A stretch of DNA of 64,000 bases, taken from Rhyacophila brunnea. Taxonomy: Eukaryota > Arthropoda > Insecta > Trichoptera > Rhyacophilidae. Of this stretch, positions 59,460 to 64,000 are shown one piece after another. The translations under genes and the position numbers were made by a program. Numbering within the stretch: the first letter of the stretch is position 1; every line of letters starts with the position of its first letter. The DNA is taken from NCBI GenBank assembly GCA_022495005.1, contig JAGYXB010001062.1:372001-436000 (forward strand), read 5' to 3'. The notes beneath the pieces were generated by a model. That model did no database searches. It had not been told where the DNA came from and saw only the letters and a list, made by a program, of their open reading frames with translations.

Positions 59460-60965
59460 CTTCTTATTGTGCCATCCCCTAGCGGAGGTCGGCCACCATC
59501 AAGGCGATCTTATCTTTGTCGTCTGCTACCCGGAACAGTTTGGTGGAGTTGCACTCGTACCAATCACGGAGGTTCTTAAGCCACGAAATGCGGCTCCGTC
59601 CTCTATTACGCTTTCCATTGATCTTTCCTTGAATGACGAGTTGGGGAATGCTTTTGTCCTCTTATAATGTGGCCGAGGTATCGTAGTTTCCTGGTTTTGA
59701 TACTATGTAAAACTTCTCGGTCCTTCCCCATTCGATTGAGAACTTCAACATTTGTCACCCGGTCAGTCCAAGGAATTTTGAGGATGCGTCCTATACAGCC
59801 ACATCTCGAAAGCTTCAAGTCTCCGCGACATCTCTTGGTTTAGCGTCCATACTTCCATACCATAGAAAAGAATTGAGAGCACATAACAACGTACCATACG
59901 CAGTTTCAGACCTAGGTTAAGATCTCAATTGCTAAGGAGGCGTCTCATTTTGAGAAAGGCGCTCCTTGCGATCTCAATTCTAGTTTTTATTTCCTGAGAC
60001 TGGTCCCATTTCTCATTGACCCATGTACCTAAATATTTATAATGGGTCACATGTTCGATTGGTTCGCTGTTAATGACAAAATCTGTGTTGGTGTCTGATA
60101 TCGCTGTTTTTGATACTAGTAATAGTTTTGTTTTCTTGAAGTTCATTTTTAAACCATAAGAATTACTGACCTCATTAACCTTTTCTACCAGTTGATATAA
60201 ACTCTTTAAACTATCAGCAATCAGCACAGTATCATCGGCATATCGTATATTGTTAATATGTTTGCCATTACCCATAATACCCACCGATTCACCTTGTAAG
60301 GCATAAAGCCCATTGACGCAGCGAGTGCGGCGCTCGCGCAAAATTTCTACAAGTGGCGCGTAAATCATCAAAAATACAACGTAATCAAATACGCCAGCGC
60401 CCACTGGACTTCACGATGCCTTGCGCCCCGCGTGCCGCATGAGTCACCGTTTTTCGCTTGTCGGCGATACGATTTAATGAAAATACAAAGAAGTCCATTC
60501 ATTGAACACGGCTACCAAAATTACGCTGCTCGAGGCGTCGTCGATCGACGGGCGAAAAGCAATTATTTAATTACAGAGAAGTCATTGTTTAATTTTATTG
60601 CGTGTCCAGTTTATCGCTGGTTGAATAATGTCGTCGTAAATATTAATGACAAGCCCCGAAATAATATAATATTTTTATTGCTTTGTTATGAGAGACGCTG
60701 TAAAAATAAATATTTTGTGCTGCTTGGGCCGCTTATAACATAGGTGAAGGGTAATGCGCGGGAAGAGACGTGTGATTATGGTTATGAATAAACGCTGCAT
60801 TCGCCGACTTCGCCCGCTCGATGCGTTCTATGAGCGCTATCGCTAAGGCTTCCTTGAAAATAGATTCCGAGTACATGTTAAATAGCACATGTGAAAATAT
60901 ACACTCCTGTCTTACACCGCGACGAATTTTTACCTCTCCACTAATTTCGTTTTCAATCTTAATTT
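59460..60965 (-). pseudogene. RTE-type LINE reverse transcriptase, split and broken
   Basis: Minus-strand blocks in order: VKIRRGVRQECIFSHVLFNM and YSESIFKEAL (60960-60850), a 541-bp insertion, then ALQGESVGI, INNIRYADDTVLIADS with the catalytic YADD, GLKMNFKKTKLL, YKYLGTWVNEKWDQSQ, an in-frame TGA at 59925-59927, LKLRMVRCYVLSILFYGMEV, a frameshift near 59800, KIPWTDRVTNVEVLNRMGKD, KLRYLGHIIRGQKHS, a frameshift near 59650, KRNRGRSRISWLKNLRDWY and DKIALMVADLR with TAG at 59479-59481. After the stop, GGGATGGCACAATAAGAAGAA is a typical RTE 3' end. The endonuclease half is missing (5' truncation). In life it would copy the element RNA by target-primed reverse transcription. Confidence 0.85.
60303..60843. 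mobile_element. 541-bp insertion inside the RTE reverse transcriptase
   Basis: It interrupts the coding order IFKEAL | ALQGESVG and is flanked by TAAGGC at 60297-60302 and 60844-60849 (a 6-bp TSD, coding for the duplicated Ala-Leu). The ends are imperfect inverted repeats: ATAAAGCCCATTGACGCAGC on the left, and inward from the right ATAGCGCTCATAGAACGCAT. The interior is GC-richer than the surroundings and has no complete transposase. The superfamily is unknown, and the 6-bp TSD excludes mariner and typical hAT. Confidence 0.65.
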
Positions 60966-61302
60966 ATTATAACTATGATATCATTTTATACCACATCTTT
61001 TCTATTAGATTATTCGTCTGTAAGTTTCAAATCTAAAATTAACGGTGGTGCCGTGCAGTGGTAAAATAAAATATTCACACTTTCTTATTATTAAATTGTA
61101 AATTACTTGTATGCAAATTGAGAGAATGCTAAGAATCGCGTTCTTATGAAATTTGTAAGCGTATTTGTTTTTTCAAAGTCACCGACGATTTGATTTCGGG
61201 TTTATGTCAAATAGATTTAGATATTAAACATGCATATACACATTTTCATATTGCCTGTTTGATTTTGTATATCGTAGGTATTATGTAGCAAGTAGCGTGT
61301 AT
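60966..61302. other. AT-rich non-coding stretch
   Basis: Nothing recognised apart from possible weak continuation of the RTE frame just upstream of 60965. Confidence 0.35.
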
Positions 61303-62030
61303 TCATCAAATATTAACGTGTCGGGTTATTATTAGGGATTCCAATCCCGGGATCAATTCCGGGATTAAAACCGGGAAACCAATATACCGGGAAAATAAAA
61401 TAAAAACAAAAATATAAGAGAAAAAATACATTTAATGACATATAACTACATTAGAAATAAACTGAGTTTGAATGAAGTTTGATTTATCACCCATGTGTTG
61501 CCAATTCATTTTATTTTTTCACATAAATTAATAAAAATGGGAAAGATTCATAAATAAATGAAACTGTTTTATTCTCACATTATTATTTATATTATAATAT
61601 TATTTACTCCGTTAAACCTATGTATTTCCAAGATTGAACGAGCACAATATTAACAATAAATAATGTCTTAAATAGTATAAATTTAATTATACTTGAATTA
61701 TTTTTGACCGATTTTATTAATGTTTTTTGGATATATAAAAATTTAATATTAAATGCTAATCCCGGGATCTTCAAATTGTAATCCCGAAATCCCGGGATCT
61801 AAAATTTGGTTCGGGATTGGATTCCCTAGTTATTATGTCGTGGGTCCCGAGTTCAATTTCCAGGACCTGTATAATCATGTTATGTTGTTCTGTTCGGAGT
61901 CAGAGTATGGATTTGAGGTTAACAAAGTAGCTAACATCCACTATCCGTTAAAGAAATTTCTTAATACAACCTTCATTCAATGACCAGTATGATCCTCTTA
62001 TGATCAAATATAGTGATGTAATATAATGTA
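61303..62030 (+). repeat. SINE family B, split by a hAT MITE
   Basis: The head start (TTAACGTGTCGGGTTATTAT, matching TTACGCGTCGGCTTATAAT of the 22859 copy) ends at 61332. The SINE resumes at 61829/61837 with GTCGTGGGTCCCGAGTTCAA, then TCGGAGTCAGAGTATGGA, AAGTAGCTAACATCC and a tail TATGATCCTCTTATGATC. The interruption is the hAT MITE at 61333-61828, whose 8-bp target is part of the SINE itself. Confidence 0.75.
61333..61828. mobile_element. hAT MITE with CCCGGGAT-rich ends (496 bp)
   Basis: The left end TAGGGATTCCAATCCCGGG and the right end read inward TAGGGAATCCAATCCCG are flanked by the identical 8-bp TSD GTTATTAT at 61325-61332 and 61829-61836. Multiple ATCCCGGGAT-type subterminal motifs occur near both ends. 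The interior is AT-rich and non-coding. Confidence 0.88.
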
Positions 62031-63008
62031 ATTCGCAAATGTTTTTATTCATATTTTACCTTAACATATGTAGTTTTTACCATCGAAAAGTTTTAATTAA
62101 TATAATATACCATGGTTGGTCAACGTTTTTAAAAGGCTCAATATTGAAATAATAATCACGACTATGATTTTTGGCTCTGGAAAAATAACAATATTATTGC
62201 ATTATTCAGAACAAAGTTATTCTACATTATATATTGTGTAACGTATTCGTCCCAACGTAGACAATGTGTATAGCGGACGGTTCCAATATTTCCTCTGGGA
62301 AATGTGCATATAAGATTTGACCATTTGGGATATTGCATATGACGTCTGCGATGTTGGATGGTTACGCGATCTAGGTAGAGTGTTGTCTATCATTATCATT
62401 ATTAATAACAATTTGAAATAATATTTGAGTTTCAATACTTATTAAGTCTTGTCAGTTAGGTAAATGGAATATAGGCGTAGGTTTTTTGAACGAAAGAAAA
62501 CTTTTAACTTATAAATTTATAATATAAATTAGATATAATATTATAATAATTTATAATTACTGTAAAACTGACATCTTCATTAATATGATGTAAATATTTT
62601 GAAATAACTAAATTGATAAAAGCCTTTAGAACTGCATTATTCACTAAATCTACCCACTTTCGAGGATTGGGCCAAAACTGGTTTCTGATGGTCTTATAGC
62701 GAAGAGTTGGATGCGGCGCATACAAATATTATTAATGTGTTTTATTTAAGTACCTAGTATATTTAATGAATGTCTAAAATCAGGCATTAGGCTTGTAATA
62801 AACATTTTACCTGGTTTAAAATTCAGGGAAAGTATGCATCAGGAATAAAACATCGTTATATTACTTTACATTGTGACCTACAAATAATCACCATTCGAGT
62901 GCTTATCCTTTGTCAAGTACTATATTGAATAATGATGGTTAACTGTACGCTGCTATTTGTATCTGTTTCGTTTCGCAGTTTTGTATTAGCGTTTGATTTA
63001 TATTATAA
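62031..63008. other. AT-rich non-coding stretch
   Basis: No gene is firmly recognised. The minus-strand stretch YAPHPTLRYKTIRNQFWP (near 62700) is less AT-rich than its surroundings but has no known family and no visible splice context. Confidence 0.35.
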
Positions 63009-63189
63009 CTAGCTGACCCGGCAAACTTCGTACTGCCTCAGAATCAATAATCTTGTGTTAACTTATTAGCTGAATTAAATTCAGTTTTTTATTAAGTTAA
63101 AATGAATACTTAAAATGAATAAGTTCAATAAATGTGCAAAAATCAAATCAAAATGAAAAGTATTTTAATTATATTGAACTGTACACACT

Positions 63190-63265
63190 GTACACACACG
63201 ATGACCGCGTGGATTAAGCGCCGGTCTATAGTGTCGAGGGTCCCATGTTCGAATCCTGGGTCTGG
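63190..63265 (+). repeat. SINE family B head inside the Helitron 3' region
   Basis: A-box-like GATGACCGCGTGGATTAAGC near 63200, then CGCCGGTCTATAGTGTCGAG, and a perfect B box GTTCGAATCC at 63247-63256 with TGGGTCTGG after it. Only the tRNA-like head is present, and the body found in other copies is absent. It borders directly on the point where the helicase homology stops. Confidence 0.6.
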
Positions 63266-63273
63266 TAAGTTCA

Positions 63274-64000
63274 CAGATTGTAATTCAATTTCAATTCAAT
63301 GATGACTACCGAGCCAACCTTCAGTCGTAAATTGTGCGGTGGCAAGCCAGGATAGTTGGTTGCTTCGTCTTCGTTTGTTACACAGTCGATAGATTTAAAG
63401 GAATGTAGTGGACCAACGATTTGATTTTGAATTGTGAAGTTTAAGTGATCCACATCTTTGTTATTTACCGCAAGAATGCTCGTTCACTCAACCAATTGTC
63501 ATGTTTGTGATTAGCAATGATGTTCGGTAACACTTTGTTGATGAGTTCGTCCTTAGTTGAGACGAAATTGGAAAAATTCAGCGGAAACGAAATCAATCCG
63601 CTCGATTCATCGACAGGAACACGGCCGTTACCGATAGTCAGCAATTGCTTGGAGAAATCTTCGGCAGATGGATCGTTTAGCAATGCAACTCGCATGTTTG
63701 TCGTCAGCTGAAGTGTCTTCACATAGTACCACAGAGTCGATGATTTGAGGCAAGCATTTATTTTATCAGCAGCGGTCGATCTTGGAATGACTGGTAGTGT
63801 TTGGCGAAAATCGCCAGATAGTAGAATCATTGCGCCTCCAAAACTTCTTGAGACATTGCGCAGATATTTCATAGTTCGATTGAGTGCTTTCAATGCGCGT
63901 TTGTGCGCCATTGTGCATCCATCCCAGGTGATGATTTTACTTGCTAATAAAACTTTGGCCATTGCTGAGTATTTCGAAATGTTGCATGTCGGTTTTTCAG
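63274..64000 (-). pseudogene. Helitron PIF1-like helicase, partial and disrupted
   Basis: Open from the right edge (PTCNISKYSAMAKV) through ITWDGCTMAHKRAL, ILLSGDFRQTLPVIPRSTAA, SSTLWYYVKTLQLTTNMRV and DELINKVLPNIIANHKHD to SERAF, where a 1-bp loss near 63475 shifts the frame. The next frame continues NNKDVDHLNFTIQNQIVGP, IDCVTNEDEATNYP and GLPPHNLRLKVGSVV, then homology ends near 63290. It is the SF1/PIF1-type helicase half of a RepHel protein, which unwinds DNA in rolling-circle transposition. The Walker B position reads WDGC where the family has WDEC, so a key acidic residue is lost. About nine residues between NYP and GLPP seem deleted. Confidence 0.85.

Larger units (their letters stand above)
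63009..64000 (-). mobile_element. Helitron, 3' part, continuing beyond the window
   Basis: The minus-strand helicase frame enters from the right edge. At the other side the minus strand ends GGCAGTACGAAGTTTGCCGG then GTCAGCTAG at 63009, followed by T. A terminal CTAG (CTRR rule) preceded by a short hairpin (GGCA...TGCC), with insertion before T, is what Helitron 3' ends look like. A related word (AGCTGACCCGGCAAAC) is common in insect genomes. The 5' end lies outside. A SINE-like head (63190-63265) sits between the broken ORF and the terminus. Confidence 0.65.

Noticed and set aside
62504..62725. Minus-strand frame with a protein-like start (YAPHPTLRYKTIRNQF)
   Set aside because: No family recognised, second half is plain AT-rich translation, no splice acceptor or donor seen. 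Left as non-coding.

Overview
This window looks like gene-poor nuclear DNA from an arthropod, most likely an insect. It is very AT-rich, no reading frame looks like a host gene, and it carries a dense mixture of decayed transposons typical of insect genomes: mariner, several hAT families, a Helitron, RTE-type and jockey-type LINEs, tRNA-derived SINEs and many foldback/MITE elements. I cannot fix the order (Lepidoptera or Hemiptera would both fit). No rRNA, functional tRNA, CRISPR array or bacterial-style gene was seen. All calls were made by eye from sequence and conceptual translation.

Layout. 1-13 kb: AT-rich non-coding DNA with a tRNA-like unit between inverted arms (4.3 kb), a foldback MITE (4.7 kb), a LINE 3' fragment (6.9 kb) and several tRNA-SINE copies. 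13-31 kb: an RTE fragment (13.6 kb), repeat 'A' (15 kb), SINEs, a complete 374-bp hAT MITE with an 8-bp target-site duplication (TSD; 26.2 kb) and another LINE 3' fragment (30.1 kb). 31-34 kb: a third tRNA-arm element, a complete but dead mariner (32197-33488) and a 312-bp palindrome beside it. 35-41 kb: the most structured part. 96-bp inverted repeats 3.9 kb apart enclose a hAT MITE with an exact 8-bp TSD and a 2283-bp jockey-like LINE with an exact 12-bp TSD that carries only a gag-type ORF1 (three in-frame stops, no reverse transcriptase). Two GC-rich palindromic MITEs follow.

42-53 kb: fragments of a pogo-like transposase, a zinc-finger/hAT transposase N-terminus, two larger hAT-type non-autonomous elements, a LINE C-terminus and a decayed hAT transposase C-terminus. 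53-59 kb: mostly AT-rich DNA with a second large copy of repeat A. 59-64 kb: an RTE reverse transcriptase split by a 541-bp insertion, a SINE split by a hAT MITE with an exact 8-bp TSD, and a Helitron helicase fragment whose probable 3' terminus lies in the window and whose upstream part runs off the right edge.

Nothing here forms a working pathway. The value of the window is a readable insertion history: nested elements with preserved TSDs give relative ages, and the gag-only LINE and the tRNA units inside inverted arms are the least ordinary objects. A few islands with higher GC and homeodomain-, CRE- or E-box-like words stand out from the AT-rich background and may be conserved regulatory DNA of a distant host gene, but this is only a suspicion.
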